Part shown: positions 23,728-33,477 of the stretch, one piece after another | How positions within the stretch are numbered: position 1 is the first letter of the stretch | Layout of the letters: every line of letters starts with the position of its first letter | Assembly (NCBI RefSeq): GCF_017742215.1 | Contig: NZ_JAGHKP010000001.1 | Span: 1,302,001-1,366,000, forward strand | Length of the DNA: 64,000 nucleotides | Direction of reading: 5' to 3' | From: Chitinophaga chungangae | Lineage (GTDB): Bacteria; Bacteroidota; Bacteroidia; Chitinophagales; Chitinophagaceae | Translations under genes and position numbers: made by a program | Notes under the pieces: generated by a model | The model's database searches: none | The model's input: only the letters and a program-made list of their open reading frames with translations | What the model was told of the DNA's origin: nothing

Positions 23728-26439
23728 TTATTTCATCAGTCCTTTCAGCTGTTGCTCCGTTAAAACCACTGTGGGCCTGAAGGCCGCGCCCGCCATGTAT
23801 TTTTCGATGCTGTACCGTAATTGTCTTGCCGCCGGCCGGCTGGCGAGGTTGCGGTGAAGGTCGAGGGAAGTGAAGACGAGTTTCCCCTTGCCAACGCGCG
23901 CTTCCAGCACATTCGCCATTTTACGGTTTTTGAAGAAGTTGTCCATCACGCGCACAACAGGCGTAAGGTTGGGCAAACTGTCTATCACCAGGGTTTTGGA
24001 CGAGGTAATGAGGTCCCACCACTGCCAGTCGCTGTACGCCGCCGTGGGAAATGCCGCCAGCGCGGGGTGTTGCGGGTTGCAGAGAATGCCCATGGTGCCG
24101 GGCTGCGACGGGAAATGCACGGGGCTCCAGAACACGGGCGCAAAGCGGCCTTCCACGCCGTTAAGCGAAGCCGTGTCCGGGTTGAGCAATACCGTTTTGC
24201 CTTCGTTCAGCCATTGCATGGCTTCGGGCAGCGAACGCGTGTAATGCACGGACGCAGGCGCGGTGGGCGTTTCAGACGGATAAACCCAAATCCTCCATTC
24301 GTTGCGGTGCTCGCCGATGCGGAGCGTGATGGTGAGCTCGGAAGCGGTTTTGATCTTGCCGAGGTCCACGCTGATGTTGCCGAGCGTATGCCCGTTGCCC
24401 AGCGGTATCTGCCCGGCTTCCAGTTTCCCCGAAGCGATCAGCGCGCCCTGTTTGTTTTTTACCGTCCATTCCGGCGTTACGCCTGTTATCGCGTTTTCGC
24501 TGAAGTTGGCCGCTTCGGCGGTGGCGGTGAAAGTTTCGTTATTCGTATAGGTCGCTTTTTCGAAGCGCAGCAGGGGAACTACGGCCGAGCAGTACATACG
24601 GTGCTGCGCGGGCGTTACCAGTCCTTTGCTGTCCCAGAAAGCATCGAGTATGCCGATGAGCGCGGTGCCCTGGCCGGGGAAATCGTGCAGGTCCAGCAGC
24701 TGGAAACCGCTGAAATTGCGGGTTTTCAGCGCGCGTTCGATCTCTTCCTTGTACAGGTTCGCCGCGAATTTTCCGCTGGCCAGCAGGTATTGCGGCGCCA
24801 GTTGCACCAGGCCTTTGCGCTCCATATCTTTTTTGATGGCCTTGAAATTGAGCGGGTCCAGCACGCCGGTGTATTTTTTGATCTCGTTCAGGTTCGGAAA
24901 TACGGAGTACTGGCCAATTTCGTGGGTGATGATGGGTACGGGCAGGCTGTCTGTTTCTTTCGTATAGTCGGTGGCGAAAGAAGGAGGGATGCTGTTGAAA
25001 ATGCCCTGGCCGCGCACCCAGCCTTTACGCGTGTATTGCGTGATATAGAAGTCGTCTCCCGGCTCCGGCCATTTGCCGTGATCGCGCTGGAAACTGAAAG
25101 TGGTGGTGGTATAAAGGTGCCGCGGGTCGGACTTCTTCAGGCTTGCCACGATGTTTTCCAGCCACTGGAAATCGCCTTCCAGCTCGTTGCCCATAGACCA
25201 GAAACAGAAAGACGGGTGATTGCCGTATTCAGCGCTGATGCGCGCCGCTTCGTTTTCCAGCCAGGCGTTCATCGCGGGATCTTTTCCGGCGTTTTTGTTC
25301 CAGAAAGGCAATTCCACCTGCAAATAAAATCCCATCGAATCGGCCACTTCAAAAGCGGCGGACGGCGGGCACCAGGAATGGAAACGCAGGTGGTTGAGGC
25401 CGTAGGCTTTGGCCGAGCTGAACACTTTCTGCCAGCCCTTGCGGTCCATCGGCGGATGGCCGGTAAGCGGGAAGATGTTGCATTCCAGCGTGCCGCGCAG
25501 GAAGATGCGTTTGCCGTTCACCTGCAGCAGCGCGTTTTTGTTCGTCACTTCACGCATCCCGAAAGTGGTGCTGGCGGCGTCTTTCAGGTTTCCCGCGGTG
25601 ATGCTGGTTTTGAGGGTATAAAGGTTGGGATGGAACTCGTCCCAGGTCTTCATGTTTTCGCCGAATTGCAATTGAAGCTCGTGCGTGGAAACGCCTGGGG
25701 GGAATGCGGCTTCCAGCGATCGTGTTTTTCCGCCGGCCTGTATGCTCACGCGGCCGTTCGCGGCGGCGGCGCTTTCGTTGTTCACCTGTACCGCCACACG
25801 AACGGAACGGTTGGTCACATCGGGATAAGCCTGCATTTGCAGGATGTGCACTTTGTCGCGCGCTTCCAGCTGCAGTTTGCCGATCACGCCGTTCCAGACG
25901 ATCTGTGTGCCGTTGGTGTAGGCATGCGCCATGTCGCGCGTGCTCATGTCGTAACGTTTCCGGTTGTCTACCCGTATTACCAGCCGGTGTTTGCCGGGCG
26001 TCAGAACGGTGGTGGCGGAGAAACGATGGGGAGCTATCAGGCTCTCGTCCGCACCGCACTCCTTGCCATCCACCCACACACGGGTATTCCACAGTACGCG
26101 TTCCAGCGTCAGTCGAATGCTTTTATGCTGCCACGATGCCGGTATCGTTACTTCCTTTGCATACCAGGCCGGCCCGGTATAGGAGTGTTTACGCGTGAGC
26201 ATCAGCAATATCTCTTTGTTGAGCGAATCGGGCGTCAGCCGCGTGGCGTTCCCGACGCCGGCATCGTCGAGCGTGCCGGGCAGTTGCAGCGATCTTTCGA
26301 AACGCTGGTTGAACCATTCTTCTTTCACCCCTTTGTCTTCTGGGTCGAGGCGGTATTGCCATTTGCCGGCCAGCGGCATGGTTTGCGCGGATGCGCCGAG
26401 GCTGGCGAACAGGAATATGATAATCAGTCTGCGGATCAT
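23728..26439 (-). CDS. Glycoside hydrolase family 2 (beta-galactosidase/glucuronidase type)
   Basis: A 903-residue exported enzyme. Signal peptide MIRRLIIIFLFASLGASA, sugar-binding beta-sandwich about 55-190 (WYAKEVTIPASWQ, VWVDGKECG), immunoglobulin-like domain about 195-300, and a TIM barrel about 310-560. The acid/base is E419 in MGNELEG and the nucleophile is E507 in THEIGQYS. A C-terminal beta region follows. The start at 26439 is fixed by overlap with the upstream gene: its ATGA is shared with the DUF5107 gene stop, so the two are translationally coupled. GH2 includes beta-galactosidases, glucuronidases and mannosidases, and the exact specificity is not readable. Last gene of the minus-strand locus. 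Confidence 0.9.
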   Translation of the reverse strand: MIRRLIIIFLFASLGASAQTMPLAGKWQYRLDPEDKGVKEEWFNQRFERSLQLPGTLDDAGVGNATRLTPDSLNKEILLMLTRKHSYTGPAWYAKEVTIPASWQHKSIRLTLERVLWNTRVWVDGKECGADESLIAPHRFSATTVLTPGKHRLVIRVDNRKRYDMSTRDMAHAYTNGTQIVWNGVIGKLQLEARDKVHILQMQAYPDVTNRSVRVAVQVNNESAAAANGRVSIQAGGKTRSLEAAFPPGVSTHELQLQFGENMKTWDEFHPNLYTLKTSITAGNLKDAASTTFGMREVTNKNALLQVNGKRIFLRGTLECNIFPLTGHPPMDRKGWQKVFSSAKAYGLNHLRFHSWCPPSAAFEVADSMGFYLQVELPFWNKNAGKDPAMNAWLENEAARISAEYGNHPSFCFWSMGNELEGDFQWLENIVASLKKSDPRHLYTTTTFSFQRDHGKWPEPGDDFYITQYTRKGWVRGQGIFNSIPPSFATDYTKETDSLPVPIITHEIGQYSVFPNLNEIKKYTGVLDPLNFKAIKKDMERKGLVQLAPQYLLASGKFAANLYKEEIERALKTRNFSGFQLLDLHDFPGQGTALIGILDAFWDSKGLVTPAQHRMYCSAVVPLLRFEKATYTNNETFTATAEAANFSENAITGVTPEWTVKNKQGALIASGKLEAGQIPLGNGHTLGNISVDLGKIKTASELTITLRIGEHRNEWRIWVYPSETPTAPASVHYTRSLPEAMQWLNEGKTVLLNPDTASLNGVEGRFAPVFWSPVHFPSQPGTMGILCNPQHPALAAFPTAAYSDWQWWDLITSSKTLVIDSLPNLTPVVRVMDNFFKNRKMANVLEARVGKGKLVFTSLDLHRNLASRPAARQLRYSIEKYMAGAAFRPTVVLTEQQLKGLMK

Positions 26440-29400
26440 GTGCTGCTTTTTTGATTGCCTGCTGCGGCAGGGGCCTGCATTTCGCGGGCCATGGATAAAT
26501 GTGCTTTTGCGCCTGCGTGAAAGCCTTGCCCGAGCACTTTCCGGAAACAAGCTATGGCCGTTGCGGTCTCTTTCAGGCCAAGATAACCCAGCCCCTTCAT
26601 AAATTCGCAGTGCATGGCGTTGCGTACGTTCAGGTCGTCTTCGAATATCAAAAGGTCGGGGAGCGAGACGGCGAAATAATCGATCTTCACTTCGTCGTTT
26701 TCATGCGCTTCGCCGTAAGCGATCAGCCTGCGGAAGATCGTTTCCGCTTTGGCCTGCTGGCCCAGCGCTTCCCAGGCCAGGCCCTGGTAGAATATTTTTT
26801 CAGGCGGCTGGTCATTGTAATACATCGCGGCTGCAGGCTCGCTGAGGCCTTCGGTGGCTTTGCGGAAAAACGCCGTGGCGGCCGTCGTGTCCTGCAATCC
26901 TTCGTAAGCCTTACCCAGCCAGTAAAAGATGTCGTTTTCCTGCGCGCCGTACAGTTTGCCTTCACCCAGCGAATCGGGATATACCTGCGCCTGTTCGAGT
27001 TTTGTTATCGCGGCCTTGTAATCGCCGCGCCGCAGGTCTTGCTGCGCCATCGCGGAAAGACTGTAACAATACTGTCCGGATACTTTGCCTTCGCCGCCTT
27101 CCCAGGGGTGGAACTTCCGCTGCATGATGAGCCGGTAGGCATGTTCGTGGCGGCCGAGGAAGTTGTGCAGCGCGGCCCTTTCGAGATAGAGGTCGTCGCG
27201 CCAGTTCACGGGCGTTTCGTTGGCTTCGAGAAAGGCGAGGCGCTGCTCGGGGTCGGCGTTGAGGCGTTTGCGCAGCTGGTCCAGCTCCATCAGCACGCGC
27301 GCGTCTGAAGTATCGAGCGAAAAGGCTTTTTCAAAATGCTGCAGCGCGGCCGCGGATTTGCCGCGTTTGTTGAACAGCGCGATGCCGAGGTTGCGGTGAA
27401 CGGTGGGGAAAGTATCGTCGCGGCGCAGGGATTCTTCCCACATCGCGATCGCTTCGTTGTATTGCCTTTTATCATACCAGAGGCAGCCCAGGTAATAGGG
27501 GGCTTTCGCGTCGCGGGGATTTTGCTCCATAGCGAACTGCAGTACCGGCACGTCTTCTATCCGGTTAGGGAAACACAGCGCCGGATCGGCTTCAGCGGCC
27601 TGTTGGAAGAAACGCGCTGCTGTTTCGGCATCACCGTTTTGCTGGTAAAACCATCCCAGGTAATAATAATGCATCGGCGATTTTTCCCGCGATTGCAGGC
27701 CCATCAGGCCGATGGCTTCTTCGTAAAAACCACAGGCGGCGTAATCGCCTGCATATTCGAGGAAATTATGATCGTAATCCCTGCCGAGGCGCACCAGCGT
27801 ATTGCTGGCTACGGCGGCGGATTTCACGTCGCCGGATGTTTCGAGGCTCAGCTGCTGCTCGAAATATAAAGTGAGGTTGAACAGGTCGCGGCGCAGCCCG
27901 TCCTTACATACATCCAGCGCTTCTGCGTAACGGCCCGTTTTGCGGAGGATGGCGGCTTTCAGCGACCAGGCTTTATTGTTGCGGGCATTCCTGTCCAGGG
28001 ACCGGTTCACCTGCTCCAGCGCTTCGGCATATTGACCGCGGTACGCGCTGATGCGGGCGAGGGAAAAATACCCGCTGTCTTGCCAGGCACTGTTCCACAC
28101 GGCCTTGTAATATTGGTCGTACGCTTCGTTGCGCCGGCCCTGCATTTCGAGGCAAAGGCCGAGATTGTACAGCGGCTCGCCGTCGTAAGGATTGGGATTG
28201 CGTTGGGTGAGCGTTTCCACGGCTTTCCTGAAATACGGCTCTGCTTTAACGAACTGGCCCCTGCGCAGGTACCAGGCGCCGAGCGCGTTGTTGTTGCGCA
28301 CGTCTTTCGGGTCGCGGCGGAGCGCTTCCGAATAATAATCGACGGGATTGTAGGTAGCGTGGCGGTATTGTTCCAGATGCAAACCGGTGAGGTACAGCTG
28401 CTCGTTGTTTTCCACGGCTTCCGGCGGCAGCGCAGCGGATGCGGGGGACGGAGGCGTGGCGTTGCCGTTGGGTTTGTGCTGGTAACGGATCTTTTCCCTG
28501 CCGTCTGCGCCGGTGATAACCACCAGCAGCGATTCTTCGCTGAGGCCCGGCGGCAGCGGGATGTTGCGCGTGAATACCTGTTCGGGGGAAACATTGAAAA
28601 TTTCTTTATGAAGGTACTGCCCGTCTGCAAACACTTCCAGCGTATTTGCCGCCTGTTCGCCGGTAGCGAAAATTTTAACTTCCAGCGCGCTTGTTTTCAT
28701 GGATGTGTACAGCAGGAAATCTTTCGTCGCGTTTTTCACCACTCCCAGCTCCCTGTAGGGCATGAAATATTGTGTGAAGGACTTTTCCTCGTAAGGCATC
28801 AGCCAGCTGAAATCCGGTTGGTTGTCCGTATAAACGCCGGTCATCAGCTCGATGTACGGCCCGTCTTCGTCGGTGAGATTTTTGTCCCAGGCGCGGCCGA
28901 AGTCGCTGTGCCCCCAGGTCCATTGTTTTTTACCGGGTGAAATGTGATGATCGGCCACGTGCAGCAGGCCCGCCTGCGTATCGTTTTCGTATCCGCCCAC
29001 AAAATCATAATCCGAACGGATCGCCATGTACGAAGTGGGAACGGGAATGTTTTTGTAACGGGAAATGTCGGTGCCGGGCGCGTAATCGACCTTGTAATAT
29101 ACGCCGGTGGCGATAGGGAAATCGCTTACGTCGCGTTTGCCGTGATCGAACACGGCATGCACGTCCGGCGGGAATACGGATTGGTAATGATCGTTCACTT
29201 TCACGGCGGGATTGGCCCACCAGAGAAAAGTTTGCGGAAGGGGCGTGCGGTTGTAGAGCTTGCCTTTTATTTCAAGGTAAGCTTTGTCCGGGTGCAGTGT
29301 GAAACCCGCCATGCCTTTGGTGCGGAACATTTTCTCCACTTCGTTCACCCACACGGTTTTGCTGCCGTCCGCATTTTCTTCGATAGTAAAATCGATGGGC

Positions 29401-29792
29401 TCGTAAGTGCTGGGACGGTGGTGCTGCGGCCAGTTGAACTCGATGCCGCCGGAGATCCATGGGCCGCAAAGGCCTACCAGCGCTGGTTTTATCACCTGGT
29501 TGTAATAGATGAAATGTCTTTTGCCGATCTTATCGTAGGCCATCTGTACGCGGCCGCCCAGTTGTGGCAGGATCATGATCTTCAGGTAACGGTTTTCGAG
29601 GAAAACAGCGTCCCATATCTCATCTTTTTTTTCGTCCAGTATCTTTTCTATGACGGGGTGCGGGTACACCACGCCACTGCTTCCCTGGTACACGCGTTTT
29701 TCGAAGAACATGGGGTTTTTATCCGGCTTGCCAATGCCGTACGTCGGGATGCTTATCTTTTCTTCCCAGACCTGCACAGAAAAATCGCTCAT
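26436..29792 (-). CDS. DUF5107 domain protein with long TPR array
   Basis: A 1118-residue protein without a signal peptide, so probably cytoplasmic. Residues about 1-400 form a beta-rich domain of the DUF5107 type with galactose-mutarotase-like features (LENRYLKIMILPQLGGRVQ, then MTGVYTDNQPDFSWLMPYE). Residues about 470-1110 are TPR-like helical repeats, for example NNALGAWYLRRGQFVKAEPYF, AEALDVCKDGLRRDLFNLTLYF and AKAPYYLGCLWYDKRQYNEA shortened here to their recognisable cores. The function of the family is not established to my knowledge. It lies between the MFS porter gene (11 bp) and the GH2 gene (4-bp overlap) in a polysaccharide locus, so it probably handles or senses an imported sugar. 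An epimerase- or hydrolase-like activity is only a guess. Confidence 0.85.
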   Translation of the reverse strand: MSDFSVQVWEEKISIPTYGIGKPDKNPMFFEKRVYQGSSGVVYPHPVIEKILDEKKDEIWDAVFLENRYLKIMILPQLGGRVQMAYDKIGKRHFIYYNQVIKPALVGLCGPWISGGIEFNWPQHHRPSTYEPIDFTIEENADGSKTVWVNEVEKMFRTKGMAGFTLHPDKAYLEIKGKLYNRTPLPQTFLWWANPAVKVNDHYQSVFPPDVHAVFDHGKRDVSDFPIATGVYYKVDYAPGTDISRYKNIPVPTSYMAIRSDYDFVGGYENDTQAGLLHVADHHISPGKKQWTWGHSDFGRAWDKNLTDEDGPYIELMTGVYTDNQPDFSWLMPYEEKSFTQYFMPYRELGVVKNATKDFLLYTSMKTSALEVKIFATGEQAANTLEVFADGQYLHKEIFNVSPEQVFTRNIPLPPGLSEESLLVVITGADGREKIRYQHKPNGNATPPSPASAALPPEAVENNEQLYLTGLHLEQYRHATYNPVDYYSEALRRDPKDVRNNNALGAWYLRRGQFVKAEPYFRKAVETLTQRNPNPYDGEPLYNLGLCLEMQGRRNEAYDQYYKAVWNSAWQDSGYFSLARISAYRGQYAEALEQVNRSLDRNARNNKAWSLKAAILRKTGRYAEALDVCKDGLRRDLFNLTLYFEQQLSLETSGDVKSAAVASNTLVRLGRDYDHNFLEYAGDYAACGFYEEAIGLMGLQSREKSPMHYYYLGWFYQQNGDAETAARFFQQAAEADPALCFPNRIEDVPVLQFAMEQNPRDAKAPYYLGCLWYDKRQYNEAIAMWEESLRRDDTFPTVHRNLGIALFNKRGKSAAALQHFEKAFSLDTSDARVLMELDQLRKRLNADPEQRLAFLEANETPVNWRDDLYLERAALHNFLGRHEHAYRLIMQRKFHPWEGGEGKVSGQYCYSLSAMAQQDLRRGDYKAAITKLEQAQVYPDSLGEGKLYGAQENDIFYWLGKAYEGLQDTTAATAFFRKATEGLSEPAAAMYYNDQPPEKIFYQGLAWEALGQQAKAETIFRRLIAYGEAHENDEVKIDYFAVSLPDLLIFEDDLNVRNAMHCEFMKGLGYLGLKETATAIACFRKVLGQGFHAGAKAHLSMAREMQAPAAAGNQKSST

Positions 29793-29803
29793 TGCCTGTT
29801 TAT

Positions 29804-31141
29804 TTAGTGTCTTATTAAATGTTGCTCGAGTTGTTCCAGCGTTTTGCCTTTTGTTTCCCGCACTTTACTGCGCACAAAGAGGAAGCCGAGGAAACAGATG
29901 GCCGCATAAAGATAGAAGGGGCCGTATGTTCCGAGGCTTTCAGCCAGGATGGGGAATGTGAATACAAGAATGAAATACGCGCCCCACAGGGAAACGATGG
30001 CGATGGAAGACGCCAGGCCCCTGATCTTGTTGGGGAATATTTCCGAGATCAGCACCCAGGTAACCGGCGCCAGCGAAGTGGCGTACATGGCGATGGCCAG
30101 CAGCACGAAAAACGAAACAAACTTTACGTCCGCCTGGTTGCGGAGCAGCAGCGCCAGCACGATGTATACGACAGACAAGCCCAGCGAGCCGATAAGCATC
30201 AGCGGCCTGCGGCCGAGTTTGTCTACCTGCCACATGGCCACCAGCGTAAACACGAGGTTCACGATGCCGATGGAAATGGTTTCGAACAGCTGGCTGTCCA
30301 GGTCCGCGCCCACGGATGCGAATATGGTGGAAGTGTAATTGAATACGATGTTGATGCCGCACAATTGCTGGAACACCGCAAGCGTGATACCCACGATCAC
30401 GGCGGGCCTTACCGCTTTTTCGAAAACGGCTTTGAGGCTGGGGCGGTCGCTTCCCTGCAGCGATGCGCGGATGTCGCGCGTGGTGTCGTTCACAAAACCG
30501 GCGTCGCCGATGCGCGACAAAGTTTTTTCCGCTTCCGCCGTTCTGCCTTTGCCCATGAGCCAGCGCGGGCTTTCGGGCAGCAGCAATACGCCGAGCAGGA
30601 ATACGAGGCTGGGCACGGCGCCGAGGCCGAACATCCAGCGCCAGGCCTCATCGCCTTTGGCGGCGAGGTTATAATTTACCAGGTTGGTGATCAATATGCC
30701 GATCACGATGGTAAGCTGGTTGATAGACACGTTCCTGCCGCGAAGATGTGCGGGAGAAATTTCGGCAATGTACAAGGGGCTCAAAATAGAAGCCATGCCC
30801 ACGCCGATGCCGGCGGCGAAACGCATGGTCACGAACAGGGCGAGCCCCTGCGAAAAGGCCATGCCCAGCGAAGAAAGCGTAAAGATCACCGCGGCGAGCA
30901 TCAGCCCGGGCTTGCGCCCGTAACGGTCTGCCAGCGCGCCCGCGGCAAGGCAGCCCGCCATGCACCCCAAAGCAAGGGAGCCCGTCAGGAAACCTTCCCA
31001 CCAGGCGTTCAGCGCGAACGTAGCCCGCAGGAAAGGCAGCGCGCCGGAGATCACCGCGAAGTCGAAACCGAACAGGTAGCCGCCGAGCGCGGAAATGAAT
31101 GAAATGCCGATGATGTAGGCGTGGTTGAATCTTTGCTGCAT
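29804..31141 (-). CDS. MFS sugar porter family transporter
   Basis: A 445-residue inner-membrane protein with twelve predicted helices. Sugar porter family signatures are DRYGRKPG near residue 80, PESPRWL near 198, the QQLCGINIVFNY helix near 260 and DKLGRRPL near 305. Relatives include xylose/H+ symporters and arabinose, galactose and glucose porters; it should import a monosaccharide released in the periplasm by the GH30 and GH2 enzymes. The start at 31141 is chosen because an in-frame upstream start would add 15 charged residues before MQQRFNHAYIIG. It lies 16 bp after the SGNH hydrolase gene and 11 bp before DUF5107. Confidence 0.92.
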   Translation of the reverse strand: MQQRFNHAYIIGISFISALGGYLFGFDFAVISGALPFLRATFALNAWWEGFLTGSLALGCMAGCLAAGALADRYGRKPGLMLAAVIFTLSSLGMAFSQGLALFVTMRFAAGIGVGMASILSPLYIAEISPAHLRGRNVSINQLTIVIGILITNLVNYNLAAKGDEAWRWMFGLGAVPSLVFLLGVLLLPESPRWLMGKGRTAEAEKTLSRIGDAGFVNDTTRDIRASLQGSDRPSLKAVFEKAVRPAVIVGITLAVFQQLCGINIVFNYTSTIFASVGADLDSQLFETISIGIVNLVFTLVAMWQVDKLGRRPLMLIGSLGLSVVYIVLALLLRNQADVKFVSFFVLLAIAMYATSLAPVTWVLISEIFPNKIRGLASSIAIVSLWGAYFILVFTFPILAESLGTYGPFYLYAAICFLGFLFVRSKVRETKGKTLEQLEQHLIRH

Positions 31142-31157
31142 GTTATCTTTCTTTTTT

Positions 31158-31847
31158 TCAGAACCAATGTAATATTCCTTCCGCAATCAGCCGGTGCCCT
31201 TTTTCGTTCGGGTGATTGCTCTGCGCCATCAGCGGTTTTACATCGGGCTGCTGAAGGAAGATGCCGTAGGTGTCCACCAGCCCGGTGTGGTATTGTTTTG
31301 AAAGCGCCACGATCTGGTCCCGGTGCCGGCGGAGCGGGTTGCCCGCGGCTTTCCAGTCGGTGGAAATATCCGGCGAAGGCGTAAGCAATATCACGGGAAT
31401 GTTTTTCGCCTGCGCTTCGCGGATCATCTGTTCCCAGGCGGCCCGCGCTTTTTCCGTTCCCAGGGCGCGGTCGTTCAGCGCATAATCTATAAAAAGCACG
31501 TCGGGTTTGTGAACCAGCACGTCCCCGGCGAAACGTTCCGCGCCTTTCAGGGAATTTTCCCCGCCAATGGCCGTCACGATCACGTTGATCACCGCATTCG
31601 GGTATTTTTCCTTCAGCCCGCGCAGCACCTGCTGCGGATAAGCGTCCAACGTATGCACGGCGGGCGTGGCGAAGTAGCCTGCCGGCACGGAATGACCGTG
31701 AAACACCAGGTTGATGGCCCGGTTGTTCGGCCAGGTTTTTTGCAGCGCGGTTTTCACCTTGCCGAGCAAAGCCGTGTCCTGCGCCGGCAGGGCGTGTATG
31801 TTGAACAAAATAAAGAGTGCCGCGAGAAGGTGTTTTTTCATGCGCAT
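31158..31847 (-). CDS. SGNH/GDSL-like hydrolase, secreted
   Basis: A 229-residue protein with a signal peptide (about 1-22). SGNH blocks: block I FHGHSVPAG with nucleophile S53, block II glycine in TAIGGENS, block III asparagine in IDYALND, and block V histidine H212 in NHPNEKGH. The usual block V aspartate three residues before the histidine reads Q209, so a Ser-His dyad is likely. In such loci these proteins commonly remove acetyl or other ester groups from glycans; that role is inferred. An ATG six bases inside (31841) is an equally good start. Neighbours are GH30 (3 bp upstream) and the MFS gene. Confidence 0.85.
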   Translation of the reverse strand: MRMKKHLLAALFILFNIHALPAQDTALLGKVKTALQKTWPNNRAINLVFHGHSVPAGYFATPAVHTLDAYPQQVLRGLKEKYPNAVINVIVTAIGGENSLKGAERFAGDVLVHKPDVLFIDYALNDRALGTEKARAAWEQMIREAQAKNIPVILLTPSPDISTDWKAAGNPLRRHRDQIVALSKQYHTGLVDTYGIFLQQPDVKPLMAQSNHPNEKGHRLIAEGILHWF

Positions 31848-31850
31848 CGT

Positions 31851-33476
31851 TTATTGGTATTTTCCGCGTACGGTCACTACCGATTTGGCGGGTATCACTA
31901 TCCTGTCTGCTTTCGCGGTAGCGCGTTTGCAGTTAAAGGTAGCATCTGTTGTGTATTGGTCGAGCGTATTGCCGGAAATGTTCACGCCATCGAGCCGGAT
32001 ATATTTTTCCTTGTTTTCCGGGTTTACGAATATGGCTACCAGCTGTTTGTCCGTTTCGTTTTTGTAAGCGGAGATCATGAGCGTGGCTGCCGCGATGGAC
32101 GGGTCGTTATTGCCTTCCACGCTGGTTTCCACGCGTTTCATGCCGGGCCTTACAAAACGCGCGAAATTGCCGAAGCACCACAGTTGTTTGGAATCGAGCA
32201 CGATGCCGTCCGTTTTGCAATTGGCCGCGTTCATCTGGCCGGCGGGATCGTTGATGTACACCAGCGCGTCGCTGTAATTGTACGGGCTCACGGCCAGCCA
32301 CCACTGCCAGGAACTAACGCCTGCGATCACGAGGTCGTGATGCAAAACCTTTGCCACATACAGGCCGTAATCAATGCCGGTATTGCGGGGCGAACCATTG
32401 TAGATGTTGCAGATATTACCGAGGATTCCAAATTCGGTCTGCCACAGCTCAAGGTCCGCGTCCACCTGCCGTGCCTTGTTCAGCAGTTGTGTGCGCGTGT
32501 TGATGAGCGTATTGTCCGGGCAAGTGGTGAAGTAGCTGTGCCCTGAGATTATTTTGGCTACGTTCGGCAGATCGCCGAGGTAGTATGCTGCGGAAGGAGA
32601 GAAGAACTGGTTGATCTGGTCGCCGCGGTTGTCTGTGTTTTTCCCGTACAGAAATTCCAGCGTGCCGGCTTCGCCCACCACGATGCGGGAATTGGTGCCC
32701 GCGAGTTTTTGCGCGGTAAGACGGCTCAGCTCCGCGATCTGGTCGTTGGTGGCCTGCGTGCCTTCCTGGTTGGCGGTGTTGCCGTTGCCCCAAGCCCACT
32801 GCGGTTCATTGACGGGGCTCAGGAAGTCGAAGCCGAAATGTTTGGTGACGTTGGCGAGGAAATCCGCATACGCGCCCATTTTACCGGTCTGTATGTTCAT
32901 CATGGTGCCGCCGGAGCCGTTGAAGGCTTTGCCGTTCTGCGAAAAGTGCACGGGCGCGGAAAGGGAGAAGCCGAGGGTGTATTTTACGCCGCGCTGTTTG
33001 GCGGCTTGCAGGAACCATTGCGCGCCTTTCTGTTTGCTCCAGTCGTACGATCCGTCCGCATTCAGGAAACATTCTTCCCTTCTCCATTCGTCGGTGATAT
33101 TGCTGGCCGCGCCCTGTTCGAAGCTGCCGGCGCCGATGTTGAAACGCCAGAGCGAAAGGCCGATGCCTTTGGGCGTGCCATCCGCCGCCGTGTCCATGCT
33201 GAAAAGATAATCCGCCACCTGGTCTTTTTTGGCGGTATTGCCCCAGGTGCCGATGTACTTGGTGGTCCAGCAGTCAGACGCGCCGAAGCTGTGAATGGTC
33301 TGTTTCACGTTTTGCAGCTGTATGGTCACTTTCTGCGCTGTTTTTTGCTGACAGGTGTCTGTTCCCAGATAGATGCAGGAGGAACCGCCCGGGCCGGGGC
33401 CCGGGTTGGAACCTTTTCCACAGAAGGCCGCGAGAAACGCGATGCCTATGATCGAGAGTGTCTTCATCCGTTTCAT
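31851..33476 (-). CDS. Glycoside hydrolase family 30-type enzyme
   Basis: A 541-residue exported protein; an N-terminal hydrophobic segment is followed by a glycine/proline-rich linker (GSNPGPGPGG). The clan A TIM barrel spans about 55-450, with acid/base E224 in SPVNEPQWAWG and nucleophile E348 in LWQTEFGILG, then a C-terminal beta-sandwich. The IHSFGASDCW strand and FLSPVNEPQW block match GH30, and the overall pattern recalls endo-beta-1,6-galactanase-like members, though beta-glucosidase or beta-1,6-glucanase subfamilies are possible. Cysteine 19 is preceded by AAF, a poor lipobox, so lipidation is doubtful. It sits between the SusD gene (1 bp) and the SGNH gene and is probably the main surface or periplasmic endo-enzyme of the locus. 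Confidence 0.87.
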   Translation of the reverse strand: MKRMKTLSIIGIAFLAAFCGKGSNPGPGPGGSSCIYLGTDTCQQKTAQKVTIQLQNVKQTIHSFGASDCWTTKYIGTWGNTAKKDQVADYLFSMDTAADGTPKGIGLSLWRFNIGAGSFEQGAASNITDEWRREECFLNADGSYDWSKQKGAQWFLQAAKQRGVKYTLGFSLSAPVHFSQNGKAFNGSGGTMMNIQTGKMGAYADFLANVTKHFGFDFLSPVNEPQWAWGNGNTANQEGTQATNDQIAELSRLTAQKLAGTNSRIVVGEAGTLEFLYGKNTDNRGDQINQFFSPSAAYYLGDLPNVAKIISGHSYFTTCPDNTLINTRTQLLNKARQVDADLELWQTEFGILGNICNIYNGSPRNTGIDYGLYVAKVLHHDLVIAGVSSWQWWLAVSPYNYSDALVYINDPAGQMNAANCKTDGIVLDSKQLWCFGNFARFVRPGMKRVETSVEGNNDPSIAAATLMISAYKNETDKQLVAIFVNPENKEKYIRLDGVNISGNTLDQYTTDATFNCKRATAKADRIVIPAKSVVTVRGKYQ

Positions 33477-33477
33477 T

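Noticed and set aside
23821..26454. An 877-codon plus-strand frame opposite the GH2 gene
   Set aside because: It mirrors the GH2 gene and has no recognisable domain. The GH2 frame has a signal peptide, catalytic residues and translational coupling.
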